DNA from: Candidatus Aalborgicola lynettensis
GTDB lineage: Bacteria > Pseudomonadota > Gammaproteobacteria > Burkholderiales > Burkholderiaceae_C
Assembly: GCA_016719405.1 (NCBI GenBank)
Contig: JADJZE010000001.1
Span: forward strand, 682,001 to 746,000
Reading direction: 5' to 3'
DNA length: 64,000 bases
This document shows, in pieces, positions 25,674 to 35,161 of the stretch. Positions within the stretch are counted from its first letter, which is position 1. Each line of letters opens with the position of its first letter. A program made the position numbers and the translations under genes. The notes beneath the pieces were generated by a model that had not been told where the DNA came from, made no database searches, and was given only the letters and a program-made list of their open reading frames with translations.

Positions 25674-25736
25674 GCTATGTTTTTAGTAGCTGTTTGCGCT
25701 TGCCTGGCGCGCGCAAACGGCACTTTTCTTCATGAT
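25674..25736. repeat. intergenic palindromic repeat, copy a
   Basis: 11-bp stem with one G-T pair (25689-25699 with 25711-25721) around an 11-base loop TTGCCTGGCGC, flanked by TTTTAGTA and TTTTCTTCATGA. Same design as copies at 27.7, 35.8, 45.9 kb. Lies between two convergent genes and may act as a terminator for both. Confidence 0.65.
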
Positions 25737-26497
25737 GTTTCAGGGCGCGTAGGTTGCCGTGCCGCTAGGCGTTTGCTGCGGGCGCGGATGTTGAGTGCCT
25801 CCACAGCCAGCGAGAACGCCATGGCGGCGTAGATGTAACCCTTGGGAATTTCCTGGTCGAACGCTTCGGCGGTCAGTGCCATACCCACCATCACCAAAAA
25901 TGCCAGGGCCAGCACTTTGACCGATGGGTGGCGGTCTACAAACTCCCCAATCGGCTTGGCTGCCACCAGCATCACACCCACAGAGGCCACCACAGCCGCC
26001 ACCATGACACTGATCTGGTCCACCATGCCGACTGCGGTGATGACGGAGTCGAGCGAGAACACGATGTCGATGATGGCAATCTGGGCGATGATGGCCCAAA
26101 ACAGGCGCGCACCGGCGGCCTTGACGGCGGCAGAATCGGTGGCGGCGGGGGTGTGTTGCTCGCGTGCTTCCACTTCGACAAAAATCTCGTGCGAGGCTTT
26201 GTACAACAGAAACAGGCCGCCCAGCAGCAGTACCATGTCGCGTCCGCTAAAGCCTTTGTTCATCACGCTGAACAGGTCACTGGTCAAGCCCATCACCCAG
26301 CTGAGCGAGAACAAGAGCAACAGGCGCGAGACCATGGCAAATCCCAACCCCAGGCGGCGCGCTTTGTCACGCTGCTGGGGTGGCAAGCGCCCCACCAGAA
26401 TCGAGATGAAGATGATGTTGTCGATGCCCAGCACAATTTCCAGTGCGGTAAGCATGGCAAATGCAATCCATACATTGGGGTCGGTCAAAAATTCCAT
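25730..26497 (-). CDS. TerC-family integral membrane protein
   Basis: A 255-residue protein with about seven membrane helices and the TerC motifs LEIVLGIDNIIFISIL and DIVFSLDSVITAVGM, each with an acidic residue inside a helix. TerC proteins are linked to tellurite resistance and, in several bacteria, to manganese export or metal loading of exported enzymes. The polar loop after helix 3 (EVEAREQHTPAATDSAAVKAAG) is cytoplasmic. Upstream about 190 bases are free; I looked for the yybP-ykoY manganese riboswitch there and did not find its core motif. Confidence 0.9.
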   Translation of the reverse strand: MEFLTDPNVWIAFAMLTALEIVLGIDNIIFISILVGRLPPQQRDKARRLGLGFAMVSRLLLLFSLSWVMGLTSDLFSVMNKGFSGRDMVLLLGGLFLLYKASHEIFVEVEAREQHTPAATDSAAVKAAGARLFWAIIAQIAIIDIVFSLDSVITAVGMVDQISVMVAAVVASVGVMLVAAKPIGEFVDRHPSVKVLALAFLVMVGMALTAEAFDQEIPKGYIYAAMAFSLAVEALNIRARSKRLAARQPTRPETS

Positions 26498-26688
26498 GGT
26501 TCTTATCCTGAGGGTGAAGGCGCCGCACGGTGTTGCCCTGGGGGTAGGGCTGTGCGGCGCTGGTGCAGGGTGTAATGGTAGGGCTGGATCACCCTTGGCA
26601 CCGTAACAGTGACCGCGTTGCCCTGTGGCTTGCAGGGAATTGACCGGAACCCGCAGTGCCCAGTGACTCGGACTTCTAGTCCCTTGTT

Positions 26689-27102
26689 TCAGGGGTCAGC
26701 GTGCAGCACACCTTGCAGGTAGGCACCCAGCACAATGCCACCCAGCGCCACCAGCATGGCTGCGTTGCCCGTGCCCAGGCCGGCAATGGCCGGGCCCGGG
26801 CATACGCCGCAAATGCCCCAGCCGACACCAAATATGGCAGCACCCAGCACCGTGTCGCGGTCCAGAATGGCCGGGCGCACCGCGAAATGGTCGCCCAGCA
26901 GCGGGCGCTTGCACAGGCGCGGCACTAGCTGGTACGTCAGCAGGGTGACCAGCACCGCGCCGCCCATGACCAGCATCAGGCCCCAGTCCTGAAAACGCAA
27001 AAACGACAACACCACCTCGGGCTGCACCATGGTGGAAAGCGCCAGCCCAAAACCAAACAGTGCCCCACTGACCAGCACGGCGAGAAACTTGGAGAAAGAC
27101 AT
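26689..27102 (-). CDS. YeeE/YedE-type membrane protein, C-terminal-half partner (DUF6691)
   Basis: 137 residues from ATG at 27102, with four hydrophobic helices and the cysteine-containing motif GICGVCPGPAIAGLGTG typical of YeeE/YedE sulfur-compound transporters. It overlaps the stop of the upstream half by one base (TGATG), so the two are translationally coupled. A longer open frame reaching to 27546 is only the other gene read out of frame. The pair probably moves thiosulfate or a similar sulfur compound. Confidence 0.82.
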   Translation of the reverse strand: MSFSKFLAVLVSGALFGFGLALSTMVQPEVVLSFLRFQDWGLMLVMGGAVLVTLLTYQLVPRLCKRPLLGDHFAVRPAILDRDTVLGAAIFGVGWGICGVCPGPAIAGLGTGNAAMLVALGGIVLGAYLQGVLHADP

Positions 27103-27605
27103 CAGCGGCCCCCCAAAAAAAGCACCCCATTGGCGGTGATGAAGCCGGTGACCATAAAGGTCAGCACCGCCACCAGTGAGGGCAGTTGCAGTGAACCCAG
27201 GCCGCAAATACCGTGGCCCGAAGTGCAGCCATTGCCCAGCCGTGCTCCAAAACCCACCAGCAGCCCGCCCACGCCCAGTTGCCACAGCGGCACGCTGGTG
27301 TGCAAGGGCCCCTCTGGGCCCAGCCAGACCCACCACAAGGCCGCACCCAGTATCAGGCCCAGCGCAAACACCAGGCGCCAGACCCGGGTATCGACAAAGC
27401 GGCTTTGCTGAAAATATGGCTTCCTGGAAAGGTAGGACCAGGTGCTGCTGAACACGGTACTCATTCCGCCCACCCAGCCCGTCAAAACAAACAACATACT
27501 CACCCCGGCCCCAATGAGCAGGCCCCCTAGCAAATAGTGTTCCCATCCCATGGGGAATACAGACAAAAGCATGAAAACTCCGAACAAATGCAAACCCGCA
27601 AGCAT
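27102..27605 (-). CDS. YeeE/YedE-type membrane protein, N-terminal-half partner
   Basis: From ATG at 27605 (MLAGLHLFGVFM) the protein has about 167 residues; the open frame allows a start at 27647. Four to five hydrophobic segments and the motif GNGCTSGHGICGLGSLQLPS, with the conserved cysteines that YeeE uses to relay thiosulfate through the membrane. In some bacteria both halves are one protein; here they are split genes with a one-base overlap. Confidence 0.82.
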   Translation of the reverse strand: MLAGLHLFGVFMLLSVFPMGWEHYLLGGLLIGAGVSMLFVLTGWVGGMSTVFSSTWSYLSRKPYFQQSRFVDTRVWRLVFALGLILGAALWWVWLGPEGPLHTSVPLWQLGVGGLLVGFGARLGNGCTSGHGICGLGSLQLPSLVAVLTFMVTGFITANGVLFLGGR

Positions 27606-27711
27606 AGCGTCTGGCGCTCCAAGGGGCCTGTGCGGCGCAGGCGGCATTCAGACGAACAGACGTTCTTGCAGAAACGCGATAAATGTGGCGGTTCCGTGCC
27701 GCGTTTTTGTG

Positions 27712-27771
27712 ATGAAAATTGGCTGCTTGCGCTTGCTGGATACGCGCAAGCAGCTATTTAATTGATAGCAA
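27712..27771. repeat. intergenic palindromic repeat, copy b
   Basis: Perfect 11-bp stem GCTGCTTGCGC / GCGCAAGCAGC (27722-27754) with an 11-base loop TTGCTGGATAC, followed by TATTTAATTGATAGCAA. It lies between the divergent YeeE-like and transglycosylase genes. Confidence 0.75.
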
Positions 27772-27837
27772 TTTGCGCGTGGAGACTGCCGCGACCACGG
27801 GTGCTCGGGAAGCCTGCGGCGCATCCACATCCCTAGA

Positions 27838-29154
27838 ATGGCGACGATGCCACGCACACACACGCCATCCCACTTTTTCCTGCCAAGTCCACATCGGCTT
27901 ATTCCAACAGGGTTGGCGATATGGGTGATGGCAGCCTGTACCGCCACACCGGTGCTGGAAACCAAAGCACCGGCACCCGCAGTGCGCGATTCCATTCCAG
28001 CGCCTATTGATCTCCAAGGTGTCGCAACCACCCGTGACTTCGCCACCTGGGTGGCTGATTTCCGCGCCACCGCACGTGCAGCCGGTATCGACGAGGCCAC
28101 CCTGAATGCGGCCCTGGACAACGTGGTGATGTTGCCCCGCGTGATTGCGTCGGACCGCGCACAGCCCGAGTTCACCCGCAATGTGTGGGACTACCTGGAC
28201 AGCGCCGTGTCGCCCCAGCGCATTGCCCGCGGGCAAGAGAAGCTGCAGCAGTGGCGGCCCCAGCTTGATGCGGTGGGTGCGCGCTACGGCGTACCGGCCG
28301 AAGTGCTGGTGGCCATTTGGGGTATTGAGAGCAACTTCGGCACCCATGTCGGAGATATTCCCACCATCGACGCCCTGGCCACGCTGGGCTTTGAGGGCCG
28401 CCGCGAAGCGTGGGCGCGCACCCAGTTACTCGCCGCATTGAAGATTTTGCAAAACGGGGACATCCCACGCGACCGCATGATTGGCTCGTGGGCCGGTGCC
28501 ATGGGCCAGACGCAGTTTTTACCCTCGGTGTTTCTGGCCCATGCGGTCGATGCCGATGGCGACGGCCGGCGCGACATATGGGCCAGCGTGCCGGATGTCA
28601 TGGCGTCTACCGCCAACTTTTTGGCCCACTCCGGCTGGCGGCCCGGCCAGCCTTGGGGCATCGAGGTGCGTTTGCCTGCGGGCTTCAACTACGCGCGTGC
28701 CGACGCGGCAGTGCGCCAGGGTTCTCTGGCATGGGCCGAAGAAGGTGTGCAGGCGCTGGATGGCAAGGCCTTAGCGGCGTTACCCGAGTTGCCCGACAGT
28801 TCCATCTTGCTACCCGCCGGTGCACGTGGGCCGGCGTTTTTGGTGGGGCCCAACTTTCGCACCATCCTGCGCTACAACAATGCCACCAGTTACGCGCTGG
28901 CGGTCAACTTGCTGGCGCAGCGGCTGGGCAACGCAGCCGCAGTGCAGCAACCGTGGCCACGCGATCTGCCCGCGCTCACGCGCAGCCAGATACTGGCTTT
29001 GCAAACGGCACTGAACCAGCGGGGTTTTAACTGCGGCACGCCCGACGGCATGGTGGGCCCAGCCACCCAAAACGGCATACGCCAATACCAGTTGAGTGTG
29101 GGCCTGCCCGCCGACGGTTATGCATCCACCGACCTGTTGCAGGGTTTGCAGTAG
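27838..29154 (+). CDS. lytic murein transglycosylase (MltB family) with peptidoglycan-binding domain
   Basis: Outer-membrane lipoprotein that cleaves peptidoglycan strands to 1,6-anhydro ends. A signal sequence ends in the lipobox VMAAC (about residue 35). The catalytic domain has VLVAIWGIESNFGTHVG, with the catalytic glutamate in IES, and GSWAGAMGQTQFLPS. The C-terminal 60 residues form a PG_binding_1 domain (LQTALNQRGFNCGTPDGMVGPATQNGIRQYQ). Length 438. A later ATG at 27847 is also possible as the start. It is divergent from the YeeE-like pair. Confidence 0.9.
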   Translation: MATMPRTHTPSHFFLPSPHRLIPTGLAIWVMAACTATPVLETKAPAPAVRDSIPAPIDLQGVATTRDFATWVADFRATARAAGIDEATLNAALDNVVMLPRVIASDRAQPEFTRNVWDYLDSAVSPQRIARGQEKLQQWRPQLDAVGARYGVPAEVLVAIWGIESNFGTHVGDIPTIDALATLGFEGRREAWARTQLLAALKILQNGDIPRDRMIGSWAGAMGQTQFLPSVFLAHAVDADGDGRRDIWASVPDVMASTANFLAHSGWRPGQPWGIEVRLPAGFNYARADAAVRQGSLAWAEEGVQALDGKALAALPELPDSSILLPAGARGPAFLVGPNFRTILRYNNATSYALAVNLLAQRLGNAAAVQQPWPRDLPALTRSQILALQTALNQRGFNCGTPDGMVGPATQNGIRQYQLSVGLPADGYASTDLLQGLQ

Positions 29155-29318
29155 CCCGCAGGTACCCAGCCCACGCAAAAATATATTTTCAGAGACTGCA
29201 TCCAAACGGGCAGCACCATCGTTTCAACCAGGTGCAGCGTGAAAGCGCGCACCGCCAATACCACAGCAATGCAGTATTGGCGTCGTCATTCCAACCTGTC
29301 CACTGAACAAGGAACTAC

Positions 29319-30200
29319 ATGAAACTCAAACCAACGATGGCAGCCCTGATGGCTTGCCTTTTGACTGCTGGCGCATGGGCCGGTCCGGCAACATTCTCCA
29401 CTTTCGCGTCCGCAGGCGCCAACCCTACTGAAATTACCGCAACACGTGACGCCTTTCGCACTGCCATTGGCGGTGGCACGGTGGCCGGTGCCAATGGCTC
29501 CTTCGGTGGGCAGCGCTTCGAGATCAATTGGGACGGTGTGCCCAACACCCGCGCCGACGCGAATGCTTTACCGGGCAACTTTTTCAACGTCAATTCTCCG
29601 CGTGGCGCTGTGTTCAGTACGCCGGGAACGGGATTTTTGGTGAGTGCCAATGCGGGGCAGGCTACGCCCACCTTGTTCGGGTTCGGTAAGGACTTCCAGA
29701 CCTTTAGCCCGCAGCGCCTGTTCACTGCCGTCAACAGCAACATTACCGACGTAACCTTCTTCGTGCCAGGCACCACCACCGCTGCCACCACCAAAGCATT
29801 TGGCGTGGTTTTTGTGGATGTGGAAACTGCTGGCCAGACCAAGGTTGAGTTTTTTGATGCGTCGGGTTCACTCATCTACGGCCAGGACGCCTTGGTGGCA
29901 GGCAACCAAGGCCTGAGTTTTCTGGGCGCCATCTCCAATGACGGCGGCCTTATCAGCCGGGTGCGCCTGACGTCGGGCCTGAATACGATTGTTGCCAACG
30001 GTGTGCTGGGCAACCCCCATGACGATGTGGTGGTGATGGACGACTTTTTGTATTCCGCACCCATCGCCGCGGTGCCAGAACCTTCCAGCTTGGCCTTGCT
30101 CAGCGCGGGACTGGTGTTGATCGGTGGCATGCGCCGCCGCACATTGCGGGTATCGCAAGAATGTGGCGCTACCGGGGCGGGTGGGGCGACCGCAGCGTAA
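29319..30200 (+). CDS. PEP-CTERM sorting-domain protein
   Basis: A secreted protein of 293 residues with an N-terminal signal peptide (MKLKPTMAALMACLLTAGAWA). The C-terminus has the PEP-CTERM tripartite signal: VPEPSSLALL, a hydrophobic helix, and the arginine cluster MRRR. Such proteins are cut and anchored by exosortase EpsH in bacteria that make exopolysaccharide. No exosortase gene is in the window. The protein runs 20 residues past the arginine cluster, longer than usual, and overlaps the end of the AraC gene by 32 bases, so a frameshift near the end is possible. Confidence 0.85.
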   Translation: MKLKPTMAALMACLLTAGAWAGPATFSTFASAGANPTEITATRDAFRTAIGGGTVAGANGSFGGQRFEINWDGVPNTRADANALPGNFFNVNSPRGAVFSTPGTGFLVSANAGQATPTLFGFGKDFQTFSPQRLFTAVNSNITDVTFFVPGTTTAATTKAFGVVFVDVETAGQTKVEFFDASGSLIYGQDALVAGNQGLSFLGAISNDGGLISRVRLTSGLNTIVANGVLGNPHDDVVVMDDFLYSAPIAAVPEPSSLALLSAGLVLIGGMRRRTLRVSQECGATGAGGATAA

Positions 30201-31205
30201 GCTGGGACTGGCGAAAGTCGGTTGGCGCCAGCCCTTGCCAGCGTTTGAAGGCGCGCCGAAAATTCGCCATGTCGGTGTAGCCCAGGGTGAAGCCAATTTC
30301 CTGCACGCTCAAACGATCGGACTTGAGGTGCTCCATTGCCAGCGCGCAGCGCACGTCGTCGAGCAGCGCGCGGTACGAGGTGCCTTCGTCCTGCAGCTTG
30401 CGGTGCAGGGTACGTGGTGTCATGTGAAACAGGCGCGCCGTGAGTTGCAGCGACGGAAATGCATTGCTGCGCTCAATCAGTACGCGGCGCACCCGCAGGG
30501 CCAGTGTTTCATTCTGGATGATTTTGTCGAGTTCGCGCTGGCAAATCACCAAGGCTTCGCGGTAGGTGTTGGGGTCGGCGCGGTTCAGTGGCTTGGCGGC
30601 AATATCGGCAGGTAGCCAAAACCGGTGCGGGGCTGGCCGTAAACCACTTCGCACTGGAACATTTCTTCGGCCAGCGCGGCGTAAGCGGGTTTGGCAAATG
30701 CAAACGTCACCTGTGTAATGGGGGGCGTGCCTGCGGCCAGGTAGTCCACCACGTTTTTGACGCCCAACATGGTGACCTCGTGCATGGGGGTACGGATGTC
30801 ACCCAGCGGGTAGTTCTCGGACAGGGTGACGCGCAGGTGTTGCCCATCCATCTGGTGGCCCAGGGTGATCAGCGGGGTGCGCAGCAGACTGTAGCGTTCC
30901 AGCACCTCAATGGCTTGTTGCAGCGAACTGCTGTTCATGGCGGCATAACCCAGCACGCCGTGGTTGTTCAGCAGCAACCGGCTGCCAATCAGCAAACCCA
31001 GTGCCGGCTCCTGTGTCATCACCAGGGCATCCCGAACGAGCTGCCGGAAGGTTGCAAACGACAACGTGTGGGTGGTGTCGTCGAGCTGGCTGTGCTGCAG
31101 TTGGCTTCGGGCCAGCCAGGCGTGCAAATCGACCCCCATGTCGGTAATTTTTTCCGCGACCTGGTGCAGGTAATAAATCGGAATTTTGACCGTTGGTGAC
31201 TGCAC
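30169..31205 (-). pseudogene. AraC-family regulator interrupted by one frameshift
   Basis: Two frames together make one normal AraC regulator of the OruR type: an N-terminal ligand domain (31205 to about 30620) and a C-terminal double helix-turn-helix (about 30620 to 30169; RLSVQEIGFTLGYTDMANFRRAFKRW). At 30618-30621 a run of four A (four T in the gene) should be five: with one more T the protein reads QPRTGFWLPADIAAKPLN. Either a read error or a real one-base deletion. It is divergent from the ferredoxin reductase gene and probably controls it. Confidence 0.85.
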
Positions 31206-31344
31206 AGGGGGCGGGCGAGGGGGAAATGCGGAAACAGAGGCGTGATTGTCAATAAATGACCTGTGCTTGTCAATTCACGACCTTGGGGTACGGGGCGGCA
31301 AAAAATAGACTTACATCAAGTTTTTTTGCAGAAAGATTGGTCCT

Positions 31345-32571
31345 ATGGCCCTTTTCAGAACACTCAACACCTTGCGCCGGGAAACGCTGGGCCTGGCCTT
31401 GCACGCGCTGGGGTTGCACCCGCGCAAAGGCCTGGCGCACAAAAGTGCATCCACCTTGTACCGTACCTTCGACCCGACGACCCTGCGCACGGTGGCCGCG
31501 CCTGCGCCCCAGCTGCTAACACCCACTGTGCTGCAGGTGCGCGCGCTGGTGCGCGAAACGGCGGATGCGATCAGCATCGTTTTGGCCCGGGCCGATGGAC
31601 AGGCGATCGCGTTCAAGGCCGGCATGTTTTTTACCGTCATGGTGGACATTGACGGCCAGGCGTACCGGCGTGCGTATTCCGCCTCCAGCGCGGCACATGA
31701 AAACAGCACGGTGACCATCACCGTCAAACGGGTGGCCAACGGGCGGGTGTCCAACTGGCTCAACGACCACCTCACGGTGGGCAGTACCCTGCGGGTGTTG
31801 GGGCCATCGGGCAATTTTGTCGTTGTACCGCAGCCAACGCAGCAACGCACACTGCTGTTGGTAGGGGGTGGCAGCGGTATTACGCCTTTGATGGCGATTG
31901 CCCGCACGGTGCTGGCGCAGGAATCCGGGTCCCGTATTCATTTGCTGTATGGCAACCGCAGCAAAAAAGACGCCATTTTTTACGCCGCCCTGGCTGCACT
32001 GCAAAAGCAATACCCCACGCGTTTGGGTGTGACGCACGTTCTGGAAGTGCCCCCCAAAGCCTGGAAGGGCGAAACCGGGCGGCTGGACCGGGCCATGCTG
32101 GCCCGCCTGTTTGACGCTGTTCTGGCTGCGCAGCCGCTGGACGCGCTGGAGGTCTACACCTGCGGGCCAGAGCCGGTGATGGCGGCGGTCGTCGCCGATA
32201 TGCAGGCGCGCGGGCTCGACCCTGCACGGCTGCACCAGGAGCAATTCACACCGGCCGCTGGCGCTGCCGATGTGTCCCGATTTGCGGCGCAGCCGGTGGT
32301 CATCGAGGCCCAGGGCCAATCCTGGAGCGGCACGGTGCAGCCCGGTCAAACCTTGCTGGATGCCGGCCTGGCCAGCGGTGCACCCATGCTGTACTCCTGC
32401 ACGCTGGGCGGCTGTGGCAGCTGCCGCGTGAAGGTGCTGGAGGGTGCGGTGGATATGCCCGAACCCAATTGCCTGTTGCCGGGTGAGAAGGCACAGGGTT
32501 ATGCGCTGTCGTGTATTGCACGGCCCTGCTCACCTGTGCGTCTGGAGATCGACGCCCCGCCATCCCATTGA
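31345..32571 (+). CDS. ferredoxin reductase with N-terminal FAD/NAD(P)H and C-terminal 2Fe-2S domains
   Basis: The 408-residue protein carries a FAD-binding motif RRAYSASS (about residue 110), a NAD(P)H motif GGGSGITPL, CGPEPVM, and a C-terminal plant-type ferredoxin with CTLGGCGSCRVKVL and a last cysteine in ALSCIA. It passes electrons from NAD(P)H through FAD and 2Fe-2S to an oxygenase or desaturase. The next gene is a di-iron protein, the likely partner. The divergent AraC gene probably controls it. Confidence 0.88.
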   Translation: MALFRTLNTLRRETLGLALHALGLHPRKGLAHKSASTLYRTFDPTTLRTVAAPAPQLLTPTVLQVRALVRETADAISIVLARADGQAIAFKAGMFFTVMVDIDGQAYRRAYSASSAAHENSTVTITVKRVANGRVSNWLNDHLTVGSTLRVLGPSGNFVVVPQPTQQRTLLLVGGGSGITPLMAIARTVLAQESGSRIHLLYGNRSKKDAIFYAALAALQKQYPTRLGVTHVLEVPPKAWKGETGRLDRAMLARLFDAVLAAQPLDALEVYTCGPEPVMAAVVADMQARGLDPARLHQEQFTPAAGAADVSRFAAQPVVIEAQGQSWSGTVQPGQTLLDAGLASGAPMLYSCTLGGCGSCRVKVLEGAVDMPEPNCLLPGEKAQGYALSCIARPCSPVRLEIDAPPSH

Positions 32572-32636
32572 TTGATCCCTTTCACCCTTTTTTACCACCC
32601 TGTTACCCATAACCACCCACGCAAGGAAAAACCACC

Positions 32637-33836
32637 ATGTTTGCCCAACTCGACCGCATCCGCCCCTTACTGTCCCCCCGCGTCCAGAACCGGGTCGATG
32701 AAATGCTGGATGTCATGGACATCGTGACCGAAATGAAAAACCCCAGGGTGCTGCGCTCCATGGCGCCTTCGGCCCTGCGCGGACTGGTTATCAAGTCCGG
32801 CAAGCGCGGGGACGTGTCCGAAATGGCGGCCAACCACCATGCCCACTTCAACTGGGCCTATCCGCACGACCACCCGCAAATGCATGAACTGTACGAGCGC
32901 GCCAAGCTGGGGCAGTGGAACGGCTCCAGCCTGCCGTGGAACACGTCAGTCGACCCGCTCAACCCGTTGGTCCGCATTGCGCCGCTGGACATGATTGACT
33001 TGAAAGTGGCCGCCCAGTTGGGCATCTCCATCCAGGAGGCTGACCACCCCAAAATGGTGCACGACATGGCGAGCTGGATGCTGTCGCAGTTCCTGCACGG
33101 CGAGCAGGGCGCTTTGCTGGCGGCCGCCCAGGTCACCGAATCGGTCCAGTTTTTTGACGGCAAGTTGTATGGCTCCACCCAGGTGATGGACGAAGGCCGC
33201 CATGTGGAGGTATTCCACCGCTACCTGAGTGAGAAGCTGGGCAAGATGTACGCCATCAATGACAACCTGTTCGTCATCATTGACGCCCTGATGACCGACC
33301 CGCGCTGGGACATGAAATTTTTGGGCATGCAAATCATGGTGGAAGGTGTGGCGCTGGGCGCATTCAGCTTCCTTTACCAAAGCACCCAGGAGCCCTTGCT
33401 CAAGGAACTGCTGAAATATGTGATTCAGGACGAGGCGCGCCATGTGCATTACGGTGTGCTGGCGCTCAAGCAGCACTTTGCGGAAAACATCAGCTCCCGC
33501 GAGCGTGATGAACGCGAGGACTGGGCCTACGAGGTGGCTTTGCTGATGCGCAACCGCTTCATGGCCTACGAAGTGTATGAAGACTGGTACGGCGGCACCA
33601 GTGTGACCCGCGACCAGTGGCGCCAGTTGGTGACCAACTCGCCGGGCATGCTGCGCTTTCGGCACACCATGATGACCCGTCTGGTACCCAACATCCGCGA
33701 TATCGGGTTGCTGACATCGCGCATTCGCCCCTACTACGTCAAATCGGGCATGGGCCAGTATTTCAATGGCCTGGCGGCACCCGAACTCAGCGGTGAACAA
33801 ATGATTGCGGACCTGGACCGCGCGCGCGCCGCGTAA
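32637..33836 (+). CDS. ferritin-like di-iron oxygenase/desaturase-type protein
   Basis: A 399-residue soluble protein. Two helices carry the di-iron signature: MDEGRHVEVFHRY and QDEARHVHYGVLAL (both E-x-x-H-like D/E-x-R-H-V), and upstream glutamates in FLHGEQGALL and MVEGVALGAF complete four carboxylates. This fits the ferritin-like superfamily including acyl-ACP desaturases and N-oxygenases such as AurF. The ferredoxin reductase gene 65 bases upstream is the natural electron donor. Substrate unknown; a long-chain acyl group is the commonest for this pairing. Confidence 0.75.
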   Translation: MFAQLDRIRPLLSPRVQNRVDEMLDVMDIVTEMKNPRVLRSMAPSALRGLVIKSGKRGDVSEMAANHHAHFNWAYPHDHPQMHELYERAKLGQWNGSSLPWNTSVDPLNPLVRIAPLDMIDLKVAAQLGISIQEADHPKMVHDMASWMLSQFLHGEQGALLAAAQVTESVQFFDGKLYGSTQVMDEGRHVEVFHRYLSEKLGKMYAINDNLFVIIDALMTDPRWDMKFLGMQIMVEGVALGAFSFLYQSTQEPLLKELLKYVIQDEARHVHYGVLALKQHFAENISSRERDEREDWAYEVALLMRNRFMAYEVYEDWYGGTSVTRDQWRQLVTNSPGMLRFRHTMMTRLVPNIRDIGLLTSRIRPYYVKSGMGQYFNGLAAPELSGEQMIADLDRARAA

Positions 33837-33940
33837 ACTTCACGCCTGCACGCACACCGCACGCTGGCACACCGGTCTTTGGGGCCGGTGCTGGCGCTGA
33901 ACTTTGACAACTATTGCACTACTGGACTGGACTTTTTACT

Positions 33941-35161
33941 GTGAGCGTTTCTGTACTATTGAACTGGATCATCATTCCGCTGGTGGGGGGGCTGGTGGGC
34001 TGGTTTACCAACTGGCTGGCGGTCAAAATGATCATGCAGCCTATCCACTATGTGGGCTGGCGCCCCTTCGGCTGGCAGGGCATTGTGCCGGCCAATTCCG
34101 CCAAGATGGCGCGCACCCTCATCAACAACAGCCTGAGCAAAATCGTCTCGCAAAAAGAGCTGCTCGAACGCGTGGACCCGGACGATCTGGCGCGTGTCAT
34201 CCAGCGCCGTCTGGACCCCCACGTGGTCGAAATTGTGGACTCCATGATCGAAAAAACCAGCCTGCGTGGACTGCATGTGACCGAGTTTGCCTGGGCCATG
34301 GCGCCCAAGCGCCTGCGTGCCATGGTCTACAGCGCCGTGCATGCGCGTTTGCCAGAAATTATTGGCAACTTCATTGTGGACGTGCGCAAGGAGGCCGGTG
34401 ATCTGATGGACATCAACGCCCTGATTACCGAGCGGTTGTCCAGCGAGTCGGAATTGCTGGTCGATTTGTTCAATAAAGCGTGCGACAAGGAGTTTCAGTT
34501 CATCGCACGCAGCGGTTTTTACCTGGGCGTGCCGCTGGGTATTCCGGTCATCTTCATCTGGGTAGCTTACCCAGTGTGGTGGGTGTTGCCGGTGTTTGGT
34601 GCGCTGGTAGGGTATGTGACCAACTGGCTGGCGCTGTACATGGTGTTTCGGCCCCTGGAGCCCAAGCGGGTCTGGCCCTTCACCTTTCAGGGCTTGTTTC
34701 TCAAGCGGCAAAAGGCCGTTGCCGCCGCCTATGGCGAGTTTTTTGCCAACCACCTCATTACGGCCGAAGTGCTGACCAATGAAGTGGTGAGCCGAGAAGC
34801 GTCCGTGCGGCGTATCCAGGAGTTGATTCAGCGCGAAATCAGCACCACCGTGGACGATTTCCGCTTCCAGTTCAAACCGCTGGCCATGGCCACGCTGGGC
34901 GTGAAGCAATTCAGGGGGGCAGTGGATTTTGCGGCCGGGCGGGCGCTGGACCTGATGCACCCGCTGGACAAGGATGCGCAAGACCTCATCAACACCGCGC
35001 TGCAGATTGAAAGCACCCTGTCCACCCGCCTGGGTGAACTGCCGGTGCAGGACTTTCACGACCTGCTGCACCCGGTGGTGGAGGAGGACGAGTGGAAGCT
35101 GATTTTGATCGGCGGCGTTTTGGGCTTCGTGGCGGGGCTCATCCAGTGGTGGCTGATGTGA
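33941..35161 (+). CDS. DUF445-family membrane protein
   Basis: A protein of about 406 residues. Hydrophobic segments sit at the N-terminus (LLNWIIIPLVGGLVGWFTNWLAVKMI), in the middle (YLGVPLGIPVIFIWVAYPVWWVLPVFGALVGYVTNWLALYMV) and at the very C-terminus (LILIGGVLGFVAGLIQW). The GWFTNWLA / GYVTNWLA pair is the DUF445 hallmark. Function unknown; some members affect spore or envelope stability. Start is uncertain: GTG at 33941 is likely, TTG at 33914 possible. The stop overlaps the next gene by four bases (GTGA). Confidence 0.8.
   Translation: MSVSVLLNWIIIPLVGGLVGWFTNWLAVKMIMQPIHYVGWRPFGWQGIVPANSAKMARTLINNSLSKIVSQKELLERVDPDDLARVIQRRLDPHVVEIVDSMIEKTSLRGLHVTEFAWAMAPKRLRAMVYSAVHARLPEIIGNFIVDVRKEAGDLMDINALITERLSSESELLVDLFNKACDKEFQFIARSGFYLGVPLGIPVIFIWVAYPVWWVLPVFGALVGYVTNWLALYMVFRPLEPKRVWPFTFQGLFLKRQKAVAAAYGEFFANHLITAEVLTNEVVSREASVRRIQELIQREISTTVDDFRFQFKPLAMATLGVKQFRGAVDFAAGRALDLMHPLDKDAQDLINTALQIESTLSTRLGELPVQDFHDLLHPVVEEDEWKLILIGGVLGFVAGLIQWWLM

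Noticed and set aside
26498..26690. yybP-ykoY manganese riboswitch before terC
   Set aside because: TerC genes often have one, and the gap has several short inverted repeats, but the conserved GGGGAGUAG core is absent.
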